Source: Mycobacterium sp. ITM-2016-00316 | GTDB lineage: Bacteria > Actinomycetota > Actinomycetes > Mycobacteriales > Mycobacteriaceae | Reading direction: 5' to 3' | NCBI RefSeq assembly: GCF_002968335.2 | Contig: NZ_CP134398.1 | Span: forward strand, 4,030,001-4,094,000 | Length of the DNA stretch: 64,000 nt | Shown: positions 55,801 through 62,232 of the stretch, piece by piece | How positions within the stretch are numbered: position 1 is the stretch's first letter | Layout of the letters: every line of letters starts with the position of its first letter | Translations under genes and position numbers: made by a program | Notes under the pieces: model-generated | Database searches by the model: none | Told to the model about the DNA's origin: nothing | What the model saw: the letters and a program-made list of their open reading frames with translations, nothing else

Positions 55801-56101
55801 GCGCGCGCACCCACTGCAGCGGTTCGAAGCCGATCGGGCGCACCACGACGAGTTCGCGGGCCACCGGCTCCAGCAGCAGCGCCGCCTCGCCGACCAGCTC
55901 GCTGAGCTCGGACTCGATACCCGCGGAGCTGACCAGCTCCTCCAGGCTCTCCAACCAGGCGCCACCCTGACCACCGAACGCGACCGCATACGGCTCACCG
56001 GCATTCAGCAGATCGACGAGCGCATGTGCGCCGGTCAAGGATCCCTCGTTCAGGCTGTTCTTGCTGCCGGCTGTCACCCTGTCGTGCTCGTTGATCGTCA
56101 C
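46886..56101 (-). CDS. fas: Type I multifunctional fatty acid synthase (FAS-I)
   Basis: About 3,071 residues. Domains in order: acetyltransferase (AMAGHSQGIL, Ser153); enoyl reductase (flavin TIM barrel, VGGGIGTPE near 607); dehydratase hotdog domains (SGDHNPIHTD near 1235); malonyl/palmitoyl transferase (ACGHSVGEYTALA, Ser1442); ACP (TDGASSRRNQ, phosphopantetheine Ser1810); ketoreductase (VVTGASKGSIAAS near 2127, YGEAK near 2290); ketosynthase (VAACATAAVS, Cys2722; SKHDTSTLANDPNE, His2874). This is the fused alpha-beta mycobacterial form (Rv2524c), making C16-C26 acyl-CoA for phospholipids and mycolates. The start GTG 56101 (VTINEHDRV) matches the known N-terminus and has GGGAG upstream; the frame to 56140 is not needed. 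An acidic Asp run (AADDDDDDDEAG) sits between the ketoreductase and ketosynthase. Confidence 0.98.
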   Translation of the reverse strand: MTINEHDRVTAGSKNSLNEGSLTGAHALVDLLNAGEPYAVAFGGQGGAWLESLEELVSSAGIESELSELVGEAALLLEPVARELVVVRPIGFEPLQWVRALAAEEPLPDTKQLTTAAISGPGILLTQMAAIRALTRQGLDLMGTPPVAMAGHSQGILGVESLKAKGTRDAELLALLQLIGAAGSLISRRRGMVGRGDKTPMVSVTNVDPARIAELLEEFSTDVRTVLPPVLSIRNGRRSVVITGTPEQLGRFELYCSKITEKEEAERKNKLRGGAVFAPVFNPVQVEVGFHTPRLADGVALVDRWAAQCGIDAELAHRMVESIFVSPIDWVADVEALHTAGARWIIDLGPADTVTRLTAPVIRGLGMGIVAAATRAGQRSLFTVGAVPEVPAPWTSYAPSTVTLPDGSVKLSTKFTRLTGYSPILLAGMTPTTVDAKIVAAASNAGHWSELAGGGQVTEKIFDDRIAELTQLLEPGRAIQFNSLFLDPYLWKLQLGSKRIVQKARQSGAPIDGVVVTAGIPELDEAVDLIKELNGIGITHVVFKPGTIDQIKSVIKIAAEVPGKDVIVHIEGGRAGGHHSWEDLDDLLLATYADLRKLSNITICVGGGIGTPERAAEYLAGRWAHDYGFPLMPVDGILVGTAAMATLEATTSPAVKQLLVDTKGTDVWVGAGKAQGGMASGRSQLGADIHEIDNTASRCGRLLDEVAGDADAVAERRDEIIAAMADTAKPYFGDVADMTYLQWLDRYVELAIGEGDSTADTKAADSPWLDVTWRDRFEEMLKRAEARLHPSDSGPIDTLFADAEGEALLEHPAAAVDILLNRYPDAETIKLHPADVPFFVTLCKTPGKPVNFVPVIDKDVRRWWRSDSLWQAHDARYTADQVCIIPGTAAVAGITRVDEPVGELLDRFEQAAVDEVVASGAVAVPVVSRRQANTAVTGPIAVVLDSPDVLWAGRTAINPVHRIGAPSEWQVNENRAATHPSTGSRLELTDAGVTLSVPLSDIWIDIKLTLPAATVNGGMPVVTAEDAAAAMRAVLAIAAGVDGVDALPTVVDGTATVTVGWDPEEVADHTGVTATFGAPLAPGLTLVPDALVGRCWPAVFATIGSAATDAGFPVIEGLLSLVHLDHAAHLLAPMPTSESELTVTATASEAVDTEVGRVVPVSVLITDAEGTELARLEERFAIRGRTGAVELEDPVRAGGAMTDNATDTPRRRRRDVTLTAPTDMSAFAVVSGDHNPIHTDRAAALLAGLKGPIVHGMWLSAAAQHVVTATDGRATPPARLVGWTSRFLGMVLPGDEIEFRVDRVGIDRGAEIIEVTAKVGGDLVMAASAQLAAPKTVYAFPGQGIQHKGMGMEVRARSKAARKVWDIADKFTRDTLGFSVLHVVKDNPTSLIASGVHYHHPEGVLYLTQFTQVAMATVAAAQVAEMREQGAFVEGAIACGHSVGEYTALACVSGVYELPALLKVVFHRGSKMHDIVPRDEKGRSNYRLAAIRPSQIDLPDDDVTAFVEEISERTGEFLQIVNFNLRGSQYAIAGTVRGLEALEEEIERRREISGGKRSFILVPGIDVPFHSEVLRVGVADFRRSLERVMPTDADPDLLVGKYIPNLVPRPFTLDRDFIQEIRDLVPAEPLDEILADYDTWRNERPRELMRKIVIELLAWQFASPVRWIETQDLLFIEEAAGGLGVERFVEIGVKTAPTVAGLATNTLKLPEYSHNTTEVLNAERDAAVLFATDTDPEPDEEVAATEAAPTAAAPAAAPAPAAAPSGGPRPDDIGFDAADATLVLIALASKMRLDQIEPLDSIESITDGASSRRNQMLVDLGSELNLGAIDGAAEADLAGLKAQVTKLARTYKPFGPVLSDSINDQLRTVFGPSGKRPAYINERVSKTWELGPGWTKHVTAEVALGTREGSSVRGGNMGGLHDGALADAASVDKVIDAAVQAVGARKGIPVSLPSSGAAAGGVVDSAALGEFAEQVTGPNGVLANAARTILGQLGLDNQVSAEETVSDADLIDLVTTELGSDWPRLVSPVFDARKAVVFDDRWASAREDLARFWLLDESEIDADWQRLSQSFEGAGNIVGTQASWWQGRALAHGRNVHAALYGRAAAGAENPDKGGYANEVAVVTGASKGSIAASVAAQLLEGGATVIATTSRLDDDRLAFYRTLYRDHARFNATLWVVPANMASYSDIDALVEWVGNEQTENLGPKAIHLKDAQNPTLLFPFAAPRVGGDLSDAGARSEMEMKVLLWAVQRLIAGLSHLGAERDIASRLHVVLPGSPNRGMFGGDGAYGEAKAALDAVVTRWKAETSWSQRVSLAHALIGWTKGTGLMGHNDAIVGAVEEAGLTTYTTAEMASKLLALCDIESKVAAARAPIEVDMTGGLGEIEIDMAELAAKAREEMSAAADDDDDDDEAGKIRALPSPPRGYTAAPPPAWDDLDVDPADLVVIVGGAELGPYGSSRTRFEMEVSGELSAAGVLELAWTTGLVKWEDDPKPGWYDTETGDLVDESELVERYHDAVVAKVGIREFIDDGAITSDHTAPLLVSVFLDKDFSFVVSSEADARGFAQSDPEHTVIAPLPDSGDWQVTRKAGTEIRVPRKAKMSRTVGAQVPTGFDPTVYGVSQDMASSVDRLALWNLVTTVDAFLSAGFTPSELMRWVHPSLVACTQGTGIGGLTSMQRMFHGNLLGQSKPNDILQEVLPNVFAGHVVQSYIGSYGSMIHPVAACATAAVSVEEGVDKIQLGKAEFVVAGGYDDLTLEAVTGFGDMSATADTEVMRAKGISDAKFSRANDRRRLGFVESQGGGTILLTRGDLAVQMGLPVLAVVAYASSFGDGVHTSIPAPGIGALASGRGGTQSRLARSLAKLGVGADDIAVISKHDTSTLANDPNETELHERLAASLGRSKGAPLFVVSQKSLTGHAKGGAAAFQMMGLCQILRDGVIPPNRSLDCVDDELNHAKHFVWVREPLHLGEKFPLKAGLVTSLGFGHVSGLVALVHPQALLAALPADQRADYQARANARVLDGQRRLASAIAGGPALYEKPADRRFGNDTPEKRQEAAMLLDPDARLGADDHYSK

Positions 56102-56369
56102 GTTGTGTATCTCCCTCGGTGGTGCAGTCTTTTCACGCAATGTCGCTGGTCGTACCGGTGTGCCGCGTCGTCGCGGCGAGGATGCGTACGGGATCCCCGA
56201 CGGCCCCGTCGTCCTGTTGGTCGGCGGTGATTCAGCTTTGAATCTCCGTCGGGCTGGTTCTCATCGGCGCGGTCCGGGAGCACCGGAAGCCGGCTCCAGA
56301 ACGCGCCCAGAGGGCAGCCCAACCCCACTAAGAGTGTCATAAGAACTAGAGCGATTTTCCGACCTTAAA

Positions 56370-56401
56370 TGGTTACTGGCGAGTCTACGGACGGGTAACC
56401 A
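56370..56401. promoter_or_regulatory. Candidate fas operator: TGGTTAC/GTAACCA inverted repeat
   Basis: TGGTTAC (56370-56376) and GTAACCA (56395-56401) are perfect inverted arms 18 nt apart. Further half-sites GGGTAAC (56408-56414) and GGTTAC (56468-56473) follow. In M. tuberculosis the regulator FasR binds inverted repeats upstream of fas; whether these are its sites cannot be told here. Confidence 0.5.
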
Positions 56402-56454
56402 TACGTTGGGTAACAACGACCCCTGCGCCACTCAAACTTCTGCGGGACAAACGT

Positions 56455-56466
56455 CCTGCATGCAGG
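56455..56466. promoter_or_regulatory. 12-bp perfect palindrome CCTGCATGCAGG
   Basis: A perfect palindrome directly before the fourth GGTTAC half-site in the fas upstream region. It may belong to the same regulatory cluster. Confidence 0.35.
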
Positions 56467-56732
56467 CGGTTACGGTCGAGTAGCTATAACTTCCCAGATC
56501 AGCGCGATGCCGTTATGAAATCGTTATCTAAGAATTTGGTGTTCTCCGACACCGCCGACGGCGCTGCGAATCGCGCCCCCGAAAGGACATATCCCCTCGA
56601 AGTGTCCACCCGCCGGTGGACGGTGGCGGAAATTGTTTGCTGGCAATTATTACTGATCGGTAAGTTTTGTACCCGCCCGACGCCGGCGCGCCGTCCGGTC
56701 CGCCCCGTGACGGGTGGTTTGCCAGCCCGCCG

Positions 56733-57020
56733 TCAGGTCCTGTCGTCACCGGACACCGCCGTCAGCGGCCGCGCGAGCAGTGCCCGCCGCAGCTGGTCGG
56801 CGATGACGGCATGGCCGATCCCGGCGCAGTCGGCGACCCACCGGCCCATATCGTCAATGTTGCCCGGGGGCGGGTCCATGGATCCGCAAACCTCGGCAAC
56901 CTCGCGTTCCAGCACCGAGATCAGGGTGTCGGCCGGCCACTCCACACCGTCCCGGCTCCTATCCAGCAGCGTGACCACGATGCGGGCGTACACCAGCGGG
57001 TCCGGAGAGCGCGCCACCAA
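56733..57020 (-). CDS. Small hypothetical protein, possibly the 3' part of a frameshifted gene
   Basis: About 95 residues from TTG 57020 (GTG 57017 also in frame); there is no ATG and no ribosome site here. The product LVARSPDPLVYARIVVTLLDRS...EREVAEVCGSMDPPPGNIDDMGRWVADCAGIGHAVIADQLRRALLA looks like a real protein and uses GC-ending codons, but matches no family I know. A good ribosome site (GGAG) and GTG at 57088 begin a coding-like frame (VRFTADSVQGHTGGAER) that would join this one after a one-base shift near 57040. It may be a pseudogene or contain a sequence error. Confidence 0.5.
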   Translation of the reverse strand: MVARSPDPLVYARIVVTLLDRSRDGVEWPADTLISVLEREVAEVCGSMDPPPGNIDDMGRWVADCAGIGHAVIADQLRRALLARPLTAVSGDDRT

Positions 57021-57272
57021 CCGTCCGATGTCGGTATTCGTTCAGCGCCGCCCGTGTGCCCCTGCACCGAGTCGGCGGTGAAACGCACGCATTTCTCCAC
57101 TCTAGCCCGGCTCGCGCAGGACTAGCGAAGCACACGATGCGCGCTAAACAGCACAGATGTCAGTCCTGGCAACCTCGGTGAGCGATCTCACCGATAATGA
57201 TTGGCGATTCATCCCACCAATTTGGGACCATTGCCCTAACTTCCCCCACCCGCTCAAGGAATCGAGGTCCGC

Positions 57273-58538
57273 GTGCGTCCCTGGATCATCTGGGCGACCG
57301 GACTACTCGCCTACATCGTGGCGGTGCTCAACCGCACCACGCTCGGAGTGTCCGGGCTGGAGGCCGGCGACCGCTTCCACGCAGGTCCCAGCGTGCTGTC
57401 GACGTTCGTGGTGCTGCAGATCATCGTCTACGCGGGTGCCCAGGTGCCTGCCGGCGTGCTGCTCGACCGCTACGGCTCCAAGCTCCTCATCATCTCCGGC
57501 GCCGCGTTGATGGTGACCGGCCAGCTCGCGATCGCACTCACCGATTCACTGCCCTTGGCGCTGGCCGCGCGCGCCGTCGTCGGGCTCGGGGACGCGGTCA
57601 CCTTCATCTCCGTTCTGCGGCTGGTGCCGCACTGGTTCCCCGCCAAGCGGGTGCCGCTGCTGACACAGCTGACCGGGATCAGCGGCCAACTCGGTCAGGT
57701 GCTGTCGGCGGTGCCGTTCCTGGCATTGCTGGGTGTCAACGGCTGGACCTCGGCCTACCTCACCGTGACCGCATTCGGCGTGCTCACCATGGTGCTGGCG
57801 GCCGCCGTGCTGCAGAACACCCCGAGCGGCCGTCTGGTGACGACCGAGACCATGAACGTGCGGGACACCATGGCGAGCCTGCGCACCGTGTGGATGCGCC
57901 CGGGTACCCGGCTCGGCTTCTTCACCCATATGGGCACCCAGTTCTCGGTCACCGCGTTCGCCCTGATGTGGGGAGTCCCCTACGTCACCACCGCGCAGGG
58001 CCAGACCCGTGCGGTGGCCGGCATGTTGCTGACCATCTCGGTGGTGACGGCGATCTCGGCCGGTGTCGTGCTCGGCATCCTCACCGGCCGGTATCCGCAC
58101 AAGCGGTCGATGATGGTGCTGGCCATCATCGGCAGCAACGCGCTCATCTGGACGGTCGTGCTGGCCATCCCCGGCCAGGCGCCGCTGTGGCTGCTGGTGC
58201 TGCTCGTCGTGATCATCTCCGTCGGCGGGCCGGGCTCGATGGTCGGATTCGATTTCGCCCGCACGTTCAACCCGAGCGCGACCCTGGGCACCGCGCAGGG
58301 CTTCGTCAACATGGGCGGGTTCCTGGCCTCGCTGCTGCTGATGCAGGCGATGGGTTGGATTCTCGACGCCGCCGGCGGCTACTCCACCGACTCGTTCCGG
58401 CTGGCGTGGACGCTGCAATACGTGGTGTGGGTGCTCGCCGTCATCGGCATCCTGATCACCCGCCGCAAGGCGCGGCGCCTGATGAAGGCCGAGCAAGAAC
58501 GGTCGCTGCTGGAGACCTTCGAGCCGGCCGGACGCTAA
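57273..58538 (+). CDS. MFS transporter
   Basis: A 421-residue, 12-helix major facilitator. The conserved loop 2-3 motif is seen as PAGVLLDRYGSKLLI, and the N-terminus LLAYIVAVLNRTTLGVSGLEAGDRF resembles nitrate/oxalate-type carriers. The substrate is unknown. GTG 57273 has GAGGT upstream. The stop overlaps the convergent LtrA gene by 4 nt. Confidence 0.86.
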   Translation: MRPWIIWATGLLAYIVAVLNRTTLGVSGLEAGDRFHAGPSVLSTFVVLQIIVYAGAQVPAGVLLDRYGSKLLIISGAALMVTGQLAIALTDSLPLALAARAVVGLGDAVTFISVLRLVPHWFPAKRVPLLTQLTGISGQLGQVLSAVPFLALLGVNGWTSAYLTVTAFGVLTMVLAAAVLQNTPSGRLVTTETMNVRDTMASLRTVWMRPGTRLGFFTHMGTQFSVTAFALMWGVPYVTTAQGQTRAVAGMLLTISVVTAISAGVVLGILTGRYPHKRSMMVLAIIGSNALIWTVVLAIPGQAPLWLLVLLVVIISVGGPGSMVGFDFARTFNPSATLGTAQGFVNMGGFLASLLLMQAMGWILDAAGGYSTDSFRLAWTLQYVVWVLAVIGILITRRKARRLMKAEQERSLLETFEPAGR

Positions 58539-59800
58539 GTCCCGGTGCGGGCGGCGACCGCGGCCGCCGTCCGGCGGTGCCCGACCCATTCGTCGCCGAT
58601 CACCGCCACCGCGGGTGCTGCCGTGACGACCACCAGGCAGACCGCCATCGAGACACCCGACAGCGCCAGCAGTACCGCACCCACCAGGACGGCCGCGGTC
58701 AGCGCCGCAAGCAGCAGGTGCACCGCGTTGACGCTGCGCAACAACAGCGAGTGCAGCAGGTAGATCAACCCGATGTAGACCGCCACCGGGATCACCACCG
58801 ACAACACCGTGCCCACCGAACCGAGTTCGGAATGCTCTTCCAGGTAGTACGCCGCAACGTGCAGCCCGGCACCGGTGCCGACGATCGCGCCGAACAGCAG
58901 GATGGGCAGATAGCCGAACCAGAACGACGTCTCGCGATGTGCGTGCAGCAGTTCGGCCGAGGGCACCATGAAGAACAGCCACCACATGCCGAAGGTCAAC
59001 CCGATTCCGGCCAGCGCCACCAGGATCGCGTCCGTGGTCCAGCCCTGGTCATGCACCACCGCGGACAGGCTCGCCACGGTGCCGACCACTCCCTCCCCCA
59101 GCGCGATGATCGCCATCAGGCCATATCTTTCGGAGATGTGGTGGGCGTGCCATGGGGTACCGCCGGCCCGGCGCTCCGCGATCACCGGACCCAGCATCTC
59201 CACGCCGATGAGTACCACCATGATCAACAGCGTCACCGACAGCGAGGTGTGCACGAAAATGGCGGCAATCCATCCGAGTTGAGCAACCGAGATCGCCGCG
59301 ACATAGGTCAGACAGGCACTGCGGCGCGCGGGATCCTGCCGCGCCGCGCGCAGCCACTGCCCCATCATGGCGACCCGCATCACCACATATCCGGCCACCA
59401 TCACCACGTTGTCGACGTGCCCGCCGTGCTCCAGCGAGGCGTACACGTCCGGTATGCCGAGAGTCAGGATCAGCACACCGACCATCTGCAGCATCGTCAT
59501 CAGCCGGTACACCCAGTCATCGGTGTCGTAGGCGGAGGCGAACCAGGTGAAGTTGATCCACGCCCAGCAGACGGCGAACATCACAAACCCGAAGCCCGCC
59601 AGGCCCGCCGGTACATGCCCCGCGGCCATCGCGTGCGCGAACTCCGATGCGGCGACGCCGAACGCCACCACGAAGGTGAGGTCGAACAACAACTCCAGCG
59701 GAGTCGCTGCCCGGTGCTGCTCGTGCGGATCGCGACCCGACATCCGGCGAAGCCGGTGCGCCCCGCTCGGAACCGAAGGCTGTGGTGTGGAAACGCTCAC
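58535..59800 (-). CDS. LtrA-like (low temperature requirement A) membrane protein
   Basis: A 421-residue protein with about 11 membrane helices. The N-terminal signature TPLELLFDLTFVVAFGVAASEFAHAM and the central HHISERYGLMAIIALGEGVVGTV are diagnostic of the LtrA family. The role is unknown beyond an old link to growth of Listeria in the cold. GTG 59800 has GGAGAGGA upstream. Confidence 0.88.
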   Translation of the reverse strand: MSVSTPQPSVPSGAHRLRRMSGRDPHEQHRAATPLELLFDLTFVVAFGVAASEFAHAMAAGHVPAGLAGFGFVMFAVCWAWINFTWFASAYDTDDWVYRLMTMLQMVGVLILTLGIPDVYASLEHGGHVDNVVMVAGYVVMRVAMMGQWLRAARQDPARRSACLTYVAAISVAQLGWIAAIFVHTSLSVTLLIMVVLIGVEMLGPVIAERRAGGTPWHAHHISERYGLMAIIALGEGVVGTVASLSAVVHDQGWTTDAILVALAGIGLTFGMWWLFFMVPSAELLHAHRETSFWFGYLPILLFGAIVGTGAGLHVAAYYLEEHSELGSVGTVLSVVIPVAVYIGLIYLLHSLLLRSVNAVHLLLAALTAAVLVGAVLLALSGVSMAVCLVVVTAAPAVAVIGDEWVGHRRTAAAVAARTGT

Positions 59801-59856
59801 CCGGTCATCCTCTCCCCGATGGACCCGGCCCGCACCGGCTCACCGACGCAACACGC

Positions 59857-59862
59857 TAGCGT
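59857..59862 (+). promoter_or_regulatory. Putative leaderless-promoter -10 (IspD-like gene)
   Basis: TAGCGT fits TANNNT, exactly 6 nt before GTG 59869. Confidence 0.45.
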
Positions 59863-59868
59863 GAGCGC

Positions 59869-60600
59869 GTGTCCCCAGCTTCGGATCCCCGCACCGCGGT
59901 CGGTGTGGTGCTGGCTGCCGGAATCGGTGCGCGGGTCGGCGCCGACGGCAACAAGGCGTATCTGAGGCTGGCCGGCAGGTCGATGCTGGCCTGGTCGGTC
60001 CGGGCGGTGGCCGGCACCGCAGAGGTCGGCCGGGTCATCCTGGTATACCGGCGGGGCGAGCGCGACGTGGCGGCCCGGACCCTTGGCGACGACCTGCCCG
60101 GTGTCGCGGTGGAACTCGTCGAGGGTGGCGACAGCCGCCACGAATCCGAGTTCAACATGCTGCGCCACATCGCCGCCGATATCGAGGACGGCACCGTCGA
60201 GGTCGTGCTCATCCACGACGCCGCGCGTCCGCTGGCCGGCCCGGATCTCATGCGCGCAGCGCTCGACACGGCCCGCCGCCACGGTGGCGCCGTGCCCGCG
60301 GTGGCAGCGACGGGCTTGGCCCGGCCACGACCCGGCGGCGGGCTCGAACCGCTGACCGAGCGGTTGGTACGTGTTCAGACACCGCAGGCCTTCCGGGCCG
60401 GGCCGTTGCTGCAGGCCTATCGACGCGCGGCCGACGAGTCCTTCGACGGCACCGACACCTCGGCGTGCGTACAGCATTTCACCGAGGTCGACGTGCGGGT
60501 ATTCCCCGGGGCCGCAACCAATCTCAAGGTAACCTACCCGCCGGACATCCGGCTGGCCGAGCACCTGCTGGCGGGAACGGTCAACGCCGACAGTCGATGA
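59869..60600 (+). CDS. IspD/TarI-family cytidylyltransferase
   Basis: A 243-residue nucleotidyltransferase. VVLAAGIGARVGADGNKAYLRLAG is the CTP-binding loop (GxGxR kept; the usual PK is NK). IHDAARPL, RVQTPQAFR and NLKVTYPPDI are the remaining IspD motifs. The family makes CDP-methylerythritol (IspD) or CDP-ribitol (TarI). In mycobacteria the main ispD lies elsewhere, next to ispF, so this is probably a paralog with an uncertain acceptor. It starts with a leaderless-type promoter and overlaps its convergent, degenerate relative by 20 nt. Confidence 0.82.
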   Translation: MSPASDPRTAVGVVLAAGIGARVGADGNKAYLRLAGRSMLAWSVRAVAGTAEVGRVILVYRRGERDVAARTLGDDLPGVAVELVEGGDSRHESEFNMLRHIAADIEDGTVEVVLIHDAARPLAGPDLMRAALDTARRHGGAVPAVAATGLARPRPGGGLEPLTERLVRVQTPQAFRAGPLLQAYRRAADESFDGTDTSACVQHFTEVDVRVFPGAATNLKVTYPPDIRLAEHLLAGTVNADSR

Positions 60601-61207
60601 CGGCCGCCAGCAGCGCGGCATCGGCGGGCAGGTCGAACGGGATCGCGTCCGCGTCGCCGGCGACACACACCAGGTCGGCCGAGGCGCTCAGTACCGCGGG
60701 CAGATCGTCCAGCCGGGCCACCGCGGCACCGAACGGATACTGGGTGATCTTCAGCTCGGAACGGTCCACCGTCGATCGGATGACACCCTGCCCGTCAACC
60801 CTTTTCACGGTGTCGGTGACCGGCAGCACCGGGACGACCAGCTCAGCGCCGTCGGCCAGCGCCGCGACGACACGGGCGAGAAGATCTCGCGACAGCACTG
60901 GATGGCGGTGCTCGGCCACCAGCACATGGGTACCAGCGGAGGCCTGCAGGTGTGGCTGCACCGCCCTCAGACAGTCTGCGGTGCTGCTGTTTTCGCCCGC
61001 CACGATGACCCGGGCCGGCAAACCGGTGAGGCCGGCGCGCGCCCGCTCGTAGATTGCCGCGTCGGCCGGTACCAGCACCTCGGTGACCTGCGCGGTGAGA
61101 CCGCGCACGATCCGCACCAGTGCCGGTTCCCCGTCGACGGGGGTGAACACCGACTCCGGGTGCCGGGCCGCCGACACCGGTAGCGGCAGGATCGCTGAGA
61201 GTTTCAC
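60581..61207 (-). CDS. Degenerate IspD-like protein
   Basis: A 208-residue protein from GTG 61207. PVTDTVKRVDGQGVIRSTVDRSEL matches the middle of IspD, but the N-terminal nucleotide loop is LSAILPLPVSAARHPES, without GxGxR or the Lys, and VQTPQ is replaced by ITQYPFG. Catalysis as a cytidylyltransferase is therefore unlikely; a regulatory or partner role is possible. It is tail-to-tail with the intact paralog and only 5 nt downstream of the patatin gene on the same strand. Confidence 0.7.
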   Translation of the reverse strand: MKLSAILPLPVSAARHPESVFTPVDGEPALVRIVRGLTAQVTEVLVPADAAIYERARAGLTGLPARVIVAGENSSTADCLRAVQPHLQASAGTHVLVAEHRHPVLSRDLLARVVAALADGAELVVPVLPVTDTVKRVDGQGVIRSTVDRSELKITQYPFGAAVARLDDLPAVLSASADLVCVAGDADAIPFDLPADAALLAAVIDCRR

Positions 61208-61212
61208 CGCGG

Positions 61213-62229
61213 TCAATGTAGCGGGCGGGCCGACCGGAAGCGCCGGAGGTAGGCCTCCCAGTCCCACCCGGCCAGGAAATCCCGCGCCGCCGAGTAGCCG
61301 TTGGCGTACAGCGCCTCGACCTGGGTGTCGCTGATATCGAAATCGAGGAATCCCACCTCGGTCGAGTCGACGCGCACCGTCCTGGCGTTGACCCAGGGCT
61401 GATTCAGGTACGCCTGATCGCGGCCCACCAGGACAGTGGTGATGACATCGTCGAGCATTCGCGAGGGCACCAGCCGGCGCAGGGGTCCCCAACTCGGCAG
61501 CAGGTGGTCGGTGTCATTCGGCAGGTGCGGCAGTACCGTGACGCCGAAACTCGGCCAGCGCGGAACACCACCGTCGGCGCGATCCAAAGAGTCGACCGGG
61601 AAGTTGGACAGCAGGCCGCCGTCGACCAGGGTGGAGCTCCGCCCCGCGGCATCGGTCAGCGTCACCGGACGGAAGTAGAACGGGATCGACATCGAGGCGC
61701 GCACCGCATCGGCGACAGGCTGCTCATCAGGGTCCAGACCGTAGACCCTGCGATAGTCCCAGGGCAGCCGCACCAACTGGCCGGTGGTGACATCGGTGAC
61801 GGTGACCACCAGGTTGTAGCGCTGCTCGACCGGTAGGTCGTCATCATCGATGGCGAGGTCACCGAAGGTACGGACCCCGAGATTCGTGAGTTGCCCGCGC
61901 ACCCAGTCGTGCGCGTAGTCGCCCTTGTAGATGCCGCGGCCCCGCACCAGGGCCAGCGGTTGCCCGATGACCGGTAACCGCCCGACCAGCCCCGGGTCCC
62001 GGAATTTCCGGTACTTCAATTCCAGCGCAATGTCTTTGAATTCAATGCCGGTGAGTTGCCCGCGCGCTGCGGCGACGATCGCCCCGACGATGGAGCCGGC
62101 AGACGTGCCCGAAACGCGTTGCGCCCGGTAGCCGGCGTCCATCAGGGCGACCACCGCGCCGATCAGACCGACCCCCTTGACCCCGCCACCGGAGAGCACC
62201 AGATCGGCAGGAGAGGTCGGCGACGGCAA
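61213..62229 (-). CDS. Patatin-like phospholipase
   Basis: A 338-residue patatin domain protein. LVLSGGGVKGVGLIGAV is the oxyanion loop, VSGTSAGSIVGA the GxSxG nucleophile elbow, and TLVDGGLLSNFPV the catalytic Asp (DGG). It is expected to hydrolyse acyl lipids. The TTG 62229 start is the only in-frame choice that keeps the oxyanion loop. It lies 3 nt after the stop of a Mce-associated gene, so it is likely in one operon with both Mce-associated proteins. Confidence 0.87.
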   Translation of the reverse strand: MPSPTSPADLVLSGGGVKGVGLIGAVVALMDAGYRAQRVSGTSAGSIVGAIVAAARGQLTGIEFKDIALELKYRKFRDPGLVGRLPVIGQPLALVRGRGIYKGDYAHDWVRGQLTNLGVRTFGDLAIDDDDLPVEQRYNLVVTVTDVTTGQLVRLPWDYRRVYGLDPDEQPVADAVRASMSIPFYFRPVTLTDAAGRSSTLVDGGLLSNFPVDSLDRADGGVPRWPSFGVTVLPHLPNDTDHLLPSWGPLRRLVPSRMLDDVITTVLVGRDQAYLNQPWVNARTVRVDSTEVGFLDFDISDTQVEALYANGYSAARDFLAGWDWEAYLRRFRSARPLH

Positions 62230-62232
62230 CGG

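Larger units (their letters stand above)
56102..56732. other. 631-nt fas upstream region
   Basis: No convincing gene; two minus-strand frames (56098-56340 and 56528-56749) look like noise. The part at 56360-56475 is AT-richer and has four GGTTAC/GTAACC half-sites and a 12-bp palindrome. TAAGGT on the minus strand at 56362-56367 is one possible fas -10. Confidence 0.55.

Noticed and set aside
54227..56230. 667-codon plus-strand open frame opposite the 5' part of fas
   Set aside because: Shadow of the acetyltransferase and enoyl reductase domains; no motifs.
56098..56340. 80-codon minus-strand frame just upstream of fas
   Set aside because: Arg/His-rich, no ribosome site, overlaps the fas ribosome site region; likely noise.
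56528..56749. 73-codon minus-strand frame in the fas upstream region
   Set aside because: Arg-rich end, no ribosome site, and overlaps the 3' end of the hypothetical gene at 56733.
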